From an uncultured SAR116 cluster alpha proteobacterium (GTDB taxonomy: Bacteria > Pseudomonadota > Alphaproteobacteria > Puniceispirillales > Puniceispirillaceae), in the NCBI GenBank assembly GCA_902518965.1, contig CABYIQ010000006.1, positions 1 to 64,000 on the forward strand: a DNA stretch of 64,000 nt, written 5' to 3'. The position numbers and the translations under genes are program-made. Below, in pieces: positions 18,705-27,470 of this stretch. Positions within the stretch are counted from its first letter, which is position 1. Each line of letters starts with the position of its first letter. Below the pieces are notes generated by a model. That model saw only the letters and a list, made by a program, of their open reading frames with translations. It had not been told where the DNA came from and made no database searches.

Positions 18705-18707
18705 GTC

Positions 18708-19139
18708 ATGCAAATTAACTGGGCTGAATTTACCCCTATACTGTCTCTTTTGGGCGGTATGCTGATTGGTGGTGCCGCGTTGCTCCTGATGTTGGCCAAT
18801 GGGCGTGTAATGGGCGTGAGTAGCATTCTTGGTGGCCTATTAGGCGAGGCGGAGCCAAAAAACTGGCGTTTGGCATTTATCGCTGGGGCTATTTTAGCTC
18901 CAATTTTTTTGGTTCAATCTGGTCTGTATGATATTCCTGTCCAGCGGGTAGCTAATGGGGCTACACTTTACATTGCTGCCTTTCTCGTTGGCTTGGGGAC
19001 CGCAATTGGATCAGGCTGCACATCTGGGCATGGCATTTGCGGTCTGTCTCGTCTGTCTGCTCGTTCATTTGATGCTGTGGCTATCTTTATCACTACAGCT
19101 ATAATTACAGTTTACATGTTCCGGCATGGTGCTGGTTAG
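18708..19139 (+). CDS. YeeE/YedE-family sulfur transport protein, first half
   Basis: A 143-residue membrane protein with about four spans. It contains GSGCTSGHGICGLSR, the cysteine-bearing motif that in YeeE relatives passes thiosulfate across the membrane. It begins three bases after the metallo-hydrolase gene and is followed by its partner after 12 bases. Two separate half-size genes are a normal arrangement in this family, so it is no broken gene. It probably moves a reduced sulfur compound linked to the upstream persulfide dioxygenase. Confidence 0.85.
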   Translation: MQINWAEFTPILSLLGGMLIGGAALLLMLANGRVMGVSSILGGLLGEAEPKNWRLAFIAGAILAPIFLVQSGLYDIPVQRVANGATLYIAAFLVGLGTAIGSGCTSGHGICGLSRLSARSFDAVAIFITTAIITVYMFRHGAG

Positions 19140-19151
19140 GCAGGTGGGTTC

Positions 19152-19571
19152 ATGCCGCGTTCAGTCATTACAGCTGCTTTATCAGGGTTTATTTTTGGCG
19201 TGGGCCTGTCCTTAGCAGGCATGCTTAATCCATCCAAGGTTTCAGGTTTTCTGGATATTTTTGGTTTGTGGGATCCGTCTCTTGCCTTTGTTATGGCTGG
19301 TGGAATCTCGGTTAATGCTGCAGGTTATTTCCTTTTCGCCCGCAGAGGTCTGCCTTGGTTCACATCTCAGTTTCACCTTCCAAAGACTACCAATATTGAC
19401 ATGCCTCTTATTATGGGTAGCGCGCTGTTTGGAATTGGCTGGGGCATGGCAGGCCTATGTCCAGGGCCTGTCGTGTCTAGCCTGTTTCTTAATCCGGCTG
19501 AGATGTTCTTTTTTTTAGTCATCATGTGTGCGGGCTTAAAGCTTGGGTCTGTGCTGAAAGTAAAGTTGTGA
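19152..19571 (+). CDS. YeeE/YedE-family sulfur transport protein, second half
   Basis: A 139-residue membrane protein with four spans and the matching cysteine motif GIGWGMAGLCPGP. With the preceding gene it forms a two-part YeeE/YedE channel. Its TGA stop overlaps the GTG start of the following protease gene (GTGA), which couples a sulfur transporter and a secreted protease in one transcript. Confidence 0.85.
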   Translation: MPRSVITAALSGFIFGVGLSLAGMLNPSKVSGFLDIFGLWDPSLAFVMAGGISVNAAGYFLFARRGLPWFTSQFHLPKTTNIDMPLIMGSALFGIGWGMAGLCPGPVVSSLFLNPAEMFFFLVIMCAGLKLGSVLKVKL

Positions 19572-20722
19572 TCAAAACTCAGCTAAAGCGAACATTCACA
19601 CAGCCTTTGCCACTCTTTCTGTTCTGGTTATTTGGCATGTGTTTTCTTTTCGCTCCCAACGGAGTCGGAATGGCCGCCAAGCCTGTTTGCAAGGTAGAGG
19701 CAAAAATATGTGCATGGACAGATAAAATTGTTGGCGTAAAAACCCCAAATATGGTTGCGTCTGGTTTTAAAATCTCACCAGATTTGATTGTCACCAATCG
19801 TCATGTCGCTGAAGATCATCTTCGAGTTTTGGTCCGCAATGCCGAAGGCAAGGTTCAACCCGCTGTAACCTTGCCGCATGATTTTCCAGCAGACTTGGTT
19901 CTCCTTCGCCTAGAGGATAGCCAGCCAGATTTAAATTTAAAAATTGAACTCACCCAGCAGAAATCAGAAAAGCTTTATGTTGTGGCATTTGATCAAGGTC
20001 GGAATGGGCCTCGCATTTATAAGCCTGGAGAATTCGCACATTATCCTGATACAGCCGCTTTACCACAGGCCCGTATTCATACTGATGCACGAGCTTTGCC
20101 AGGAAACAGCGGTGGTGCGGTCGTGGATGAACATGGTCGGTTGTTGGGTGTCTTAGCTTCTGGCGATGGTAATTTGAGCGAGGTAATTCCAGCGGAACAT
20201 ATCAATGCGGTTATGCGCCAAACAGATAATAAGCATCAGGCTGACTTCTTAGAGCAGGCAAAAGCTCTTCGCATCTGCGCGGACACTCTTTATTTTGCGA
20301 CGCAAATCCCCCGCGATCCCCCGTTGCCTTTGGTTAGCAAAATAAATTCAAACTGCAAAAAGGCCAGAAATAAACAGCTTTACGATCAAGCAGGGCAATT
20401 ATTCGGAAAATGGTGGATGTTTGATGAATCAGAAAAGTTTTTGCTGCGCAGTCAGAAATTAGATCCAGGCAGTCCAAACACGCTGATGTCGCTTGCTGTG
20501 ACTTATCATCTAAACAGAACACCAGAAAAAGAACTACCGGTCTTAAAACGTTATCTGCAGATAAACCCATCTAATCCTCAAGCGCTAAGACTGGGAATCC
20601 AGACAGCTGGAATGCTAAAAGACAAAGAATTTGCAGATGAGGTTCTTGCGCTTATGCGTGTGCATAATCCAGCCGCATTGCCCCTTGCTGAATCTTTTGT
20701 AAAAGAAGCTTTTGCCGACTAA
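19568..20722 (+). CDS. Exported trypsin-like serine protease with C-terminal TPR-like region
   Basis: A protein of 384 residues with an N-terminal hydrophobic segment (about 12-30) for export or anchoring. The S1 domain has a full triad: His79 (TNRHVAE), Asp109 (PADLVLL) and Ser181 (PGNSGGAV). The C-terminal 100 residues contain at least two TPR-like helical pairs (GKWWMFDESEKFLLRSQKL and LPVLKRYLQINPSNPQA). The GTG at 19568 overlaps the YeeE stop. It lacks a PDZ domain, so it is unlike DegP. It converges on a subtilase gene with a four-base overlap. A periplasmic protein-processing or quality-control role is likely; the target is unknown. Confidence 0.85.
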   Translation: MIKTQLKRTFTQPLPLFLFWLFGMCFLFAPNGVGMAAKPVCKVEAKICAWTDKIVGVKTPNMVASGFKISPDLIVTNRHVAEDHLRVLVRNAEGKVQPAVTLPHDFPADLVLLRLEDSQPDLNLKIELTQQKSEKLYVVAFDQGRNGPRIYKPGEFAHYPDTAALPQARIHTDARALPGNSGGAVVDEHGRLLGVLASGDGNLSEVIPAEHINAVMRQTDNKHQADFLEQAKALRICADTLYFATQIPRDPPLPLVSKINSNCKKARNKQLYDQAGQLFGKWWMFDESEKFLLRSQKLDPGSPNTLMSLAVTYHLNRTPEKELPVLKRYLQINPSNPQALRLGIQTAGMLKDKEFADEVLALMRVHNPAALPLAESFVKEAFAD

Positions 20723-21924
20723 AAACCAAAATCATCTGTTGGATCAGGTATCCAGCCAAAAGCACTTATATTCCCTTGTCCACTGATTGCTCGTTTTTGC
20801 AGAAAACTGATTATCTGCTGAGTGTCCGCGTCAGGATTTACCCGCAGATATCGGACAGCAAGGGCGGCTACACGCGGCGCTGCATAGCTAGTTCCACCTG
20901 TAGTAGTGCGCACGCCTCTGTGATCGGTAACGGATACTTGTTCAGCAGGGACAAAGATATCGACATGCTGAGAGCCCGTGTTTGAAGCTGCCCCGGGGCG
21001 GCCAAAATGATCTGATGAGCTTACAACAACTAGATTATCCAATGATAGCGCAGCAGGATAGACTGGATGTTCATCAATGTTGCGACCGTTATTGCCAGCC
21101 GATACCACAAACAAAACAGATGGGGAGTTTTGAGCTGCAGTGGCAAAACAGGTCCAGTCATCAATGTTGTTGGACCCCATCGAAATATTCATGACGCGCA
21201 CACCAGCATTAACAGCATGGTTAATCAGCTCTTTGTACCGACACATATTTATAGCTGGAAAGCGGTAGACGGCGATTGCCTCACCTGGTGCTTCAGCAGC
21301 TAAAACACTAAATACGGTGGTACCGTGATGAAACGGATAATAGGGATTTTGGCGGGGGTCACTATCAAAGGGCCGTTCATCCATATCCCAAAAATCATAG
21401 CCTAAAAGATTGCCATTAGCAGTTCTGGCGATATGGGGCTGAATCTCTGGCAGCAGATAATTTACTCCTGTATCTGCAATTGCCAACAAAGGTTTCTTTT
21501 TCTCTGCTGCCTGATAAACATTTGGAACTGCTGGGTTTACAACATCCTCTGCCGTAACTGTTACCAAGTCAGGTCCCAGAGTTTGTAGCGATAGCAGCTT
21601 GCCAGCTTTATCGTAGACTGCCTGTCTTGCTTGTGTGATTTTACAAGGTTGCTGCAAACGCACCATAAGCTGCAGCTTGCTCTCTTTGTCCCGAATGTCA
21701 ACTACGGCGACAGACCAGTTGTCTATATTGGGGCGAAAGCGGAAATAAATCTGCTGGTCTTTTTGTTCATCCTTTTTCAGATAACCGCCGGGGATTTTGG
21801 TTCTTTTGCCGTCAGACACCAGATACCTACAGATAGTTTCTGGTGTGCTAGCAGCCGCAAAACAAGGCTGAATTAAAACCGCGACACCTGCAAGAAGTAG
21901 TGAGAGCTTAAGGGGCATTATCAA
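20719..21924 (-). CDS. Secreted subtilisin-like (S8) serine protease
   Basis: A 401-residue protein with a signal peptide (cleavage near CFAAA), a region of about 110 residues with no recognisable fold, then a complete S8 catalytic domain. The triad is Asp151 (IADTG), His200 (HHGT) and Ser346 (GGTSYAAP), with oxyanion Asn278 (SAGNNG). A second ATG two codons later is an equally good start. The gene shares its last four bases with the convergent trypsin-like gene. It is probably exported to the periplasm or outside; substrate unknown. Confidence 0.88.
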   Translation of the reverse strand: MIMPLKLSLLLAGVAVLIQPCFAAASTPETICRYLVSDGKRTKIPGGYLKKDEQKDQQIYFRFRPNIDNWSVAVVDIRDKESKLQLMVRLQQPCKITQARQAVYDKAGKLLSLQTLGPDLVTVTAEDVVNPAVPNVYQAAEKKKPLLAIADTGVNYLLPEIQPHIARTANGNLLGYDFWDMDERPFDSDPRQNPYYPFHHGTTVFSVLAAEAPGEAIAVYRFPAINMCRYKELINHAVNAGVRVMNISMGSNNIDDWTCFATAAQNSPSVLFVVSAGNNGRNIDEHPVYPAALSLDNLVVVSSSDHFGRPGAASNTGSQHVDIFVPAEQVSVTDHRGVRTTTGGTSYAAPRVAALAVRYLRVNPDADTQQIISFLQKRAISGQGNISAFGWIPDPTDDFGF

Positions 21925-21956
21925 TACTTTTCTGATACTTGCTCATACATTAAAAA

Positions 21957-23204
21957 TTACGTTGCTACAGAGGCTGGCGCTGGACGCGGTTTTTCAGATA
22001 TTGGCAAATGAATCAATGTGGAAATTAGACCCGTACCAATTCCTACCCACCAGACGGTTGTGTAAGAACCAAAAACATCATGCATAAACCCACCAAGCCA
22101 GACGCCAAGAAAAGAACCCAACTGATGTGAAAAAAATACCAGCCCATACAGTGTGCCCATGTACCGCAGGCCAAATAGATAAGCGACTAAGCCAGATGTT
22201 AGTGGCACAGTTGCAAGCCAAAGAGAGCCCATTACAACAGAGAACACCAAAACTGAAAAAGGTGTCATAGGCACAAGAATAAACCATGTTGAGATTAGAG
22301 TTCGTCCTGCATAAATGAATGCTAAAAGATATTTTTTTTGGAACCTATTTCCGAGCACTCCGGCAGAAATGGTGCCAAAAATATTAAATACGCCGATTAC
22401 TCCTAAAGCAACGGCGCCCAGTGCAGCTGTAGTTGTTATACCAAATTTAGCTAAAAGACCGTTTGCGTCGATAGAGGCGCATATCTCCGTTACAAATGCA
22501 GGAAAATGCGCGGTCATGAATCCTAGCTGAAAACCACAGGAAAAAAAACCAATAAAAATCATGATATAGCTTGGGTCTCGCAAGGCACGTGAAATTATGC
22601 TGGATAGTGTTTCCTCAAGCTCTTCTTTACTTGCCTTGTAGTCTGAACGTAAAAACGGCAGGCAGATTAAACAAAGCAAAATCATGCCAGAGAATACAAG
22701 AAATACAGAAGACCAATGCATCCAATTGAGCAGATATTGCGCAAATGGAGGTCCAAAAACTTGACCCATGCTCCCTGCAGCCGTCGTCAGACCAAGCGCA
22801 AGAGAACGTTGTTCAGGGGCAGCTGAGCGTCCAACAACGCCTAAAACAACCCCAAAACCCGTTCCAGCAATGCCAAGCCCCACAAAAATTTCAAGCCATT
22901 GGTGTTGGAAAGGACTAATTGCAAAAGCACTCAAGCACAAGCCAGCAGAATATAGAAGTGTTCCTAAGAGAATAGCTCGCTTATCACCAAATCGTTCAGC
23001 AATGGCTCCGAAGATAGGGGTACCTAGTCCCCAAGCCAAATTTTGTATTGCTAGGGCGAGTGAAAATTCACTTCTAAACCATCCAAGGTCAGCTGCAATA
23101 GGTATTTGAAAAACGCCAAAGCTTGACCGAATAACGAAACTCAAGAACAATATAAGGCTTGCCGCAATCAAAATTGGAGTAAAAATGGAAGCTTGAGGTC
23201 TCAT
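21957..23204 (-). CDS. MFS transporter, monocarboxylate/oxalate-formate type
   Basis: A 415-residue major facilitator with 12 spans. Features include the RSSFGVFQIPIAADLGWFRSEFS start, a motif A-like loop GAIAERFGDKRA, and a long acidic central loop (EELEETLSS). This layout is typical of the oxalate/formate antiporter and monocarboxylate porter groups, which carry small organic acids. It lies 33 bases upstream (on the minus strand) of the protease gene and may be transcribed with it, but no functional link is visible. Confidence 0.85.
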   Translation of the reverse strand: MRPQASIFTPILIAASLILFLSFVIRSSFGVFQIPIAADLGWFRSEFSLALAIQNLAWGLGTPIFGAIAERFGDKRAILLGTLLYSAGLCLSAFAISPFQHQWLEIFVGLGIAGTGFGVVLGVVGRSAAPEQRSLALGLTTAAGSMGQVFGPPFAQYLLNWMHWSSVFLVFSGMILLCLICLPFLRSDYKASKEELEETLSSIISRALRDPSYIMIFIGFFSCGFQLGFMTAHFPAFVTEICASIDANGLLAKFGITTTAALGAVALGVIGVFNIFGTISAGVLGNRFQKKYLLAFIYAGRTLISTWFILVPMTPFSVLVFSVVMGSLWLATVPLTSGLVAYLFGLRYMGTLYGLVFFSHQLGSFLGVWLGGFMHDVFGSYTTVWWVGIGTGLISTLIHLPISEKPRPAPASVAT

Positions 23205-23333
23205 TTGGTTTCCAATTTCTGATAAGAGGGCACGTAGCTACAGTGTCAGGATCAGTCCTACAAATTCCAATATATTGCTGAACATCAACTTGGCAATAAA
23301 AGTTTTAGCAAGACCACATGGAAGAGGGTTTTA

Positions 23334-23507
23334 ATGCTGAAAGTTCTCCTAACTGCTCTCTTGATCACAGTAATTTTTGGCATTGTGATGCAGATGTCAC
23401 CATCTTTGTCTGCCCGGGCTAAAACCCTACTCCGGCATCCGTTGGCTAGGACAATAATATTTCAGGTTGTCCTGCGCCTTATTCGCATTTTCATTCTTAG
23501 GCGGTGA
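23334..23507 (+). CDS. 57-residue basic membrane protein
   Basis: A short frame with ATG eight bases after GAGGG. It starts with a hydrophobic helix (VLLTALLITVIFGIVMQM), followed by a basic, Arg-rich tail (ARAKTLLRHPLART, VVLRLIRIFILRR) with a second amphipathic or membrane stretch. The net charge is strongly positive. It lies between two minus-strand genes, 130 bases from the divergent MFS gene and 12 bases before the convergent udh end, and fills the gap almost exactly. I do not know the family. Confidence 0.55.
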   Translation: MLKVLLTALLITVIFGIVMQMSPSLSARAKTLLRHPLARTIIFQVVLRLIRIFILRR

Positions 23508-23518
23508 CACCCTTATGT

Positions 23519-24322
23519 TTAGTCATCTTCGGAAGCATATATCGGATCAACTGTAAAATAACCACCCTGATAGACAGCGTCAGGCGCGTCGGGCTTAGGG
23601 CGTTCCATTCTTTTATCCAGAGTTTCTAGAAAATTCCGCCCATTATCTTTTGGCTGCCAACCGAGATAGGCGGTTCCCGAATTGTCCCACCATTTTCCAT
23701 CATTATCTGAAATACCGTAGATAATTGGGCAGCCAAGTTGTGATATGTTGAAAATGCAGTCAATTAGGGCGGTGAAATCGTCATAAGACATCCAAGTCGC
23801 CATCATTCTATGATTTTTTGGCTCTGGGAAACAGGAACCGATCCGCACGATTGCTGTTTCTATCCCAAATTTATCATGATAAAGACTGGCAATAGCTTCA
23901 CCAAAAACCTTTGAGACGCCATAAAGACCATCTGGACGCGGCAGGGCTTTATCATCAAGATAATCTGTCTGTTTATAAAAGCCTACAGCATGGTTCGAGC
24001 TGGCAAACAGGATGCGTGTGCAACCTGTCTTTCTTGCCGCTTCGTATAGATTGTACACGCCCTCGATGTTGGCGGGGCGAATTAAAGACCATGGTTTTTC
24101 TACAGAAATGCCGCCAAAATGAACGATGCCATTACAGCCCTTCACAAGTTTATAAACATCATCTTCATTACTTAGGTCGCAGTAGACGATCTCTTCATTT
24201 GGGGCTGCGTCACCCAAATCATTAATGTCAGATACACGTAAAATTTCCGCTAGCGGTGCAAGTTTTTTTCGCAAAACTGAGCCAATACTTCCGGCAGCGC
24301 CTGTTAGCAGAAGTCGTTTCAT
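23519..24322 (-). CDS. udh: Uronate dehydrogenase
   Basis: A 267-residue extended short-chain dehydrogenase that oxidises D-glucuronate or D-galacturonate with NAD to the aldarolactone. The sequence follows the Agrobacterium-type enzyme closely along its length: RLLLTGAAGSIG, GIVHFGGISVEKP, FASSNHAVGFY, catalytic YGVSK, RIGSCFPEP and KWWDNS. The ATG at 24322 follows AAGGA; a longer version from 24367 is rejected. The SMP-30 gene ends four bases upstream, and that enzyme would open the lactone. Together they feed uronates from algal or plant polysaccharides towards aldarates. Confidence 0.92.
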   Translation of the reverse strand: MKRLLLTGAAGSIGSVLRKKLAPLAEILRVSDINDLGDAAPNEEIVYCDLSNEDDVYKLVKGCNGIVHFGGISVEKPWSLIRPANIEGVYNLYEAARKTGCTRILFASSNHAVGFYKQTDYLDDKALPRPDGLYGVSKVFGEAIASLYHDKFGIETAIVRIGSCFPEPKNHRMMATWMSYDDFTALIDCIFNISQLGCPIIYGISDNDGKWWDNSGTAYLGWQPKDNGRNFLETLDKRMERPKPDAPDAVYQGGYFTVDPIYASEDD

Positions 24323-24326
24323 GTAG

Positions 24327-25214
24327 TTATCCTTTGAAACGTGGCTGCCTAAGGCCTGTAACGCCAAGGCCTTTTATAGCAAACAGACCACCTGCATCTG
24401 GCTGGTTGGCTTCGCTTCCCTCAGTTAGGCCAAAACCAATAGAAGTTAGGTATAATATGTCGAGATTTTTGCCACCAAACATTGGTTTGGTAGGTTTTTC
24501 AACAGGCACATCCAGCGTAAATAGCAGCTCACCCTCTGGCGAAATGCGGTAAATCTGCCAACCGTTGACACCAGCCATCCAATAGCAGCCTTCTGCATCA
24601 ACCGTGCCGCCGTCTGGTCTTCCTTTAACCTGGCGGGTATCAAAGAAAGTTTTAGCATTTCCGGTTAAACCGGTCGCACTGTCATAATTGCAAGACCAAA
24701 TTGTGCGGGTCAGTTTATTGCTGTCTGAAAAATAAATGGTGTCCCCGTTTGGCGAGAAAGCAAGGCCGTTGGTAGTATAGAACAGTTTGTCCATCTCAGT
24801 CAGCTTCAAGTCTGTATCAAGCAGATAAAACTTTCCCTGTTGTTTAGGCTCGCCACCATCTTTCATGGTTCCTGCCCAAAACCGCCCGGCTGGGTCTACC
24901 GTGCCATCATTAAACCTGTTTTCTGGCTGATCTTCTTCAGGATCTATAATATGCCGTTTCTGGCCAGTTTGCGGGTCAAAAAACCAGAAGCCCGATTTGG
25001 CAGCCACAACAAGGCCGCCATGCTCACGTCTTGCAATACAGCCGACCGGTTCGCCAAAGGCAAAACTCTGGTTACTCTTATCTTCCGGATTATAACAGTG
25101 TATTAGACCAACGGTAATATCCACCCACCATAGTCTTTGATCTTCTGTGTCCCAGACTGCGCCCTCGCCAAGACGCTCTGCACCAGAAACGATTGTTGAG
25201 ATTTCAACTGACAT
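24327..25214 (-). CDS. SMP-30/gluconolactonase-family lactonase
   Basis: A six-bladed beta-propeller hydrolase of 295 residues. Metal ligands fit the family: Glu17 in GEGAVWD, the Asn/Asp of NRFNDGTVDPAGRFWAGT and the Asp in RPDGGTVDAEG. It precedes udh by four bases in the same operon, so the natural substrate is probably the glucaro- or galactarolactone made by uronate dehydrogenase. Relatives act on arabinono- or gluconolactone, but the context favours aldarolactone. Confidence 0.9.
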   Translation of the reverse strand: MSVEISTIVSGAERLGEGAVWDTEDQRLWWVDITVGLIHCYNPEDKSNQSFAFGEPVGCIARREHGGLVVAAKSGFWFFDPQTGQKRHIIDPEEDQPENRFNDGTVDPAGRFWAGTMKDGGEPKQQGKFYLLDTDLKLTEMDKLFYTTNGLAFSPNGDTIYFSDSNKLTRTIWSCNYDSATGLTGNAKTFFDTRQVKGRPDGGTVDAEGCYWMAGVNGWQIYRISPEGELLFTLDVPVEKPTKPMFGGKNLDILYLTSIGFGLTEGSEANQPDAGGLFAIKGLGVTGLRQPRFKG

Positions 25215-25372
25215 CGGGTTGTCCCCAATTTTAATTTAATTTGCTCTCTAACCCTAACAGATGGATGTAAGAAAGTCAGTCCTTACAAGAAAAGGATTAA
25301 AGCAAAAAGATGACGCCGTAGCGCTGGCAGTGCTAGACTAGTAAACCTGGCAATGTAGAGAATGAGGGAGGC

Positions 25373-26050
25373 ATGCCCAAACAGGTACGGATATTAGTTT
25401 ATGGAGACTCAAATAGCTGGGGGTATTTGGATAACCAGCAGGGTATGAGATATCAGAGGCGGTGGCCAATAGAGATGTCCAGACATCTGTCTGAAACCCT
25501 TCCAGTAACATTGATCGAAGAATGTTTGCCTGGTCGCACAACAGATCTTGATGATCCAGTGATGGGCAATGGATTTAATGGAAGAGCCCATTTAGAAACG
25601 GTTTTGCGCTCGCATCAGCCTCTTGACCATATTGTGATTATGTTGGGAACAAATGATTTAAAAGCTCGGTTTGACAGGTCAGCTGACGATATTGCACTAG
25701 CCTTTATAAGCTTGGGGCAACTTGCCCGTAACTTAGCTGTAGGTCAGGGGAGTTGGGCAGCAGCACAGTCAGCAGATGTCACTTTGATTTGTCCTCTTGT
25801 GATTGGCCGGCGGGCAAGTGATCCTGCCTGGGAAAGAGCTGAAGAATGGACAGGTGCTCTCGAAAAATCTTCTGCTCTATCATCTGCTATTCAGATAGCT
25901 GGTGCGGCTGTCAGCTTGCGAGTTATTGATGGCAACCAGTTTGGCTGTTCTTCAGAAAACGATCCGATCCATTGGAGTGAAGACACGCATTTAAAGTTTG
26001 GCGCTGGCATTGCAAAGATCTTTCAAAAACAGATCTTTGGGAAAACGTAA
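25373..26050 (+). CDS. SGNH/GDSL-family hydrolase (esterase)
   Basis: A 225-residue protein with all four SGNH blocks: VYGDSNSWG (nucleophile Ser13), the Gly in block II, GTND in block III and DPIHWSEDTHLKFG with the Asp and His of the triad. There is no signal peptide, so it acts in the cytoplasm. Relatives are acyl- or arylesterases and carbohydrate deacetylases. It is divergent from the uronate operon with a 158-base gap, so a deacetylase acting on sugar derivatives is plausible, not proven. Confidence 0.85.
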   Translation: MPKQVRILVYGDSNSWGYLDNQQGMRYQRRWPIEMSRHLSETLPVTLIEECLPGRTTDLDDPVMGNGFNGRAHLETVLRSHQPLDHIVIMLGTNDLKARFDRSADDIALAFISLGQLARNLAVGQGSWAAAQSADVTLICPLVIGRRASDPAWERAEEWTGALEKSSALSSAIQIAGAAVSLRVIDGNQFGCSSENDPIHWSEDTHLKFGAGIAKIFQKQIFGKT

Positions 26051-26098
26051 TTATATTTTAAGTTAAACCGCTGCTGGACTGAGGCTGTGCCTTGAGAA

Positions 26099-26130
26099 GG
26101 ACATTTCGCACTTCAGAATAAGAAATGTCC
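26099..26130 (+). terminator. Stem-loop after the SGNH hydrolase gene
   Basis: A perfect nine-base inverted repeat (GGACATTTC/GAAATGTCC) around a 14-base loop lies 49 bases after the hydrolase stop. No U-run follows directly, so it is at best a weak intrinsic terminator or an mRNA-protecting hairpin. Confidence 0.35.
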
Positions 26131-26216
26131 ATCATCTGAGATTATCTCTTTTGGTTTTGCAGCGCACAAGATAACCTAATGCTAATGTTCTGCAAAGACG
26201 ATTAAAAGAGAGAAGA

Positions 26217-27470
26217 ATGCCAACAATTTCAAATGAATTACTGAATGATATCCGGTCAAAGTTTGCCCAGATAGACAGCTGCCCTGTTCAAGGACAACGT
26301 GTGTTTTTTGAAAATGCGGGTGGGGCATTAACCTTAAATAGGGTCGTTGATGTGTCACGTGACTATGCGGCGATTCCAGATAATCAGGGCCGTGATAATC
26401 CTGGCTCACACGAACTGGTGCGGGTTATTCAGAAGGCAAAGGATGATCTGCGCGTATTCATGAATGCCCCGTCAGGGCAGTTTTTCGTCGGTGAAAGTGG
26501 AACTGAATTAATTTTCAGGCTGGTGATGAATGCCTGCCTTGGCACAGAAGATGGCGGAGTGGTACTTGGCTCTACTGTTGAACACCCGGCAACCAGAAGC
26601 GCGTGTGCACGTTGGTCAAAAGTCAGTCGCAAGACTCATGTCTTAATCGCGCATGATGATGATCTTGGTTTGGTAAAGGCAGAAGATTATACCGCACATG
26701 TAACGCAAGCCACCAAAGTGGCGACCATTCTGCATACCTCTCCTGTTACCGGAATGGGAATGGATGTTGCGGCAATTTCGAAAGCTATTCGGGCTGTCTC
26801 GCCGGATTGTTATATAATTGTTGATGGTATTCAGCATGCAGCTCATGGGCAAATTGATATTGCCTCTTATGACGTGGATGGTTACGTGATCTCTCCTTAT
26901 AAAATGTTTTCCCGGCATGGTTATGGTCTAGCTTGGATTTCAGACCGGTTGACAGACCTGCCGCATGACTCTCTTGTTGGCGGACCCGAGCACAATTGGG
27001 AACTGGGCACTCGAGATACCGGTGCTTATGCTACAATCTCAGAAGTCGTTGATTATCTGGAATGGCTGGGCAGTAATGTAACAGAATCTGTTGACAAACG
27101 AACAAGATTTATCGCTGCAGGTGCGGCTATTCACGCACACGAAAAGAGGCTGACTGATGCTATGATAAATGGTACAGGCAATTTACCTGGCCTTGTTGAA
27201 ATGGACAAAGTCAAAATCATTGGAGGTGTTGATAATCCTGCGCGTGAAGGTCTGGTTTCTCTTGTGGTTGACGGATTAAATTCAGCTGATGTAGTGAAAA
27301 AATTGAACGAGCAGGGCATCAGAACGCATCTGCGCAAAGCTGATCATTATTCTGGAAATATTCTGGACCCTTTAGGGCTGGATGGCTGTGTACGGGTGTC
27401 CATGTGTCACTACAATAGTGAACATGAGGTTGCTCAGTTTCTAGCAGCCATGAAAACAATCGCTGCCTAA
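26217..27470 (+). CDS. PLP-dependent class V aminotransferase / cysteine-desulfurase-like protein
   Basis: A 417-residue fold-type I PLP enzyme. The PLP lysine is Lys229 in SPYKMFSRHGYG. Asp203 and His207 in VDGIQHAAH hold the cofactor ring, and ENAGGALTL sits at the N-terminus. It resembles the isopenicillin-epimerase/CsdA-like branch. That branch includes cysteine desulfurases, aminotransferases and lyases, and no active-site loop Cys typical of IscS is obvious. It is bordered by the SGNH hydrolase and overlaps the convergent EamA gene by four bases. Reaction unknown. Confidence 0.82.
   Translation: MPTISNELLNDIRSKFAQIDSCPVQGQRVFFENAGGALTLNRVVDVSRDYAAIPDNQGRDNPGSHELVRVIQKAKDDLRVFMNAPSGQFFVGESGTELIFRLVMNACLGTEDGGVVLGSTVEHPATRSACARWSKVSRKTHVLIAHDDDLGLVKAEDYTAHVTQATKVATILHTSPVTGMGMDVAAISKAIRAVSPDCYIIVDGIQHAAHGQIDIASYDVDGYVISPYKMFSRHGYGLAWISDRLTDLPHDSLVGGPEHNWELGTRDTGAYATISEVVDYLEWLGSNVTESVDKRTRFIAAGAAIHAHEKRLTDAMINGTGNLPGLVEMDKVKIIGGVDNPAREGLVSLVVDGLNSADVVKKLNEQGIRTHLRKADHYSGNILDPLGLDGCVRVSMCHYNSEHEVAQFLAAMKTIAA

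Noticed and set aside
18708-19571. YeeE/YedE as a single gene broken by a frameshift
   Set aside because: Both halves have their own start and the conserved cysteine motif, and two-gene versions are normal in this family.
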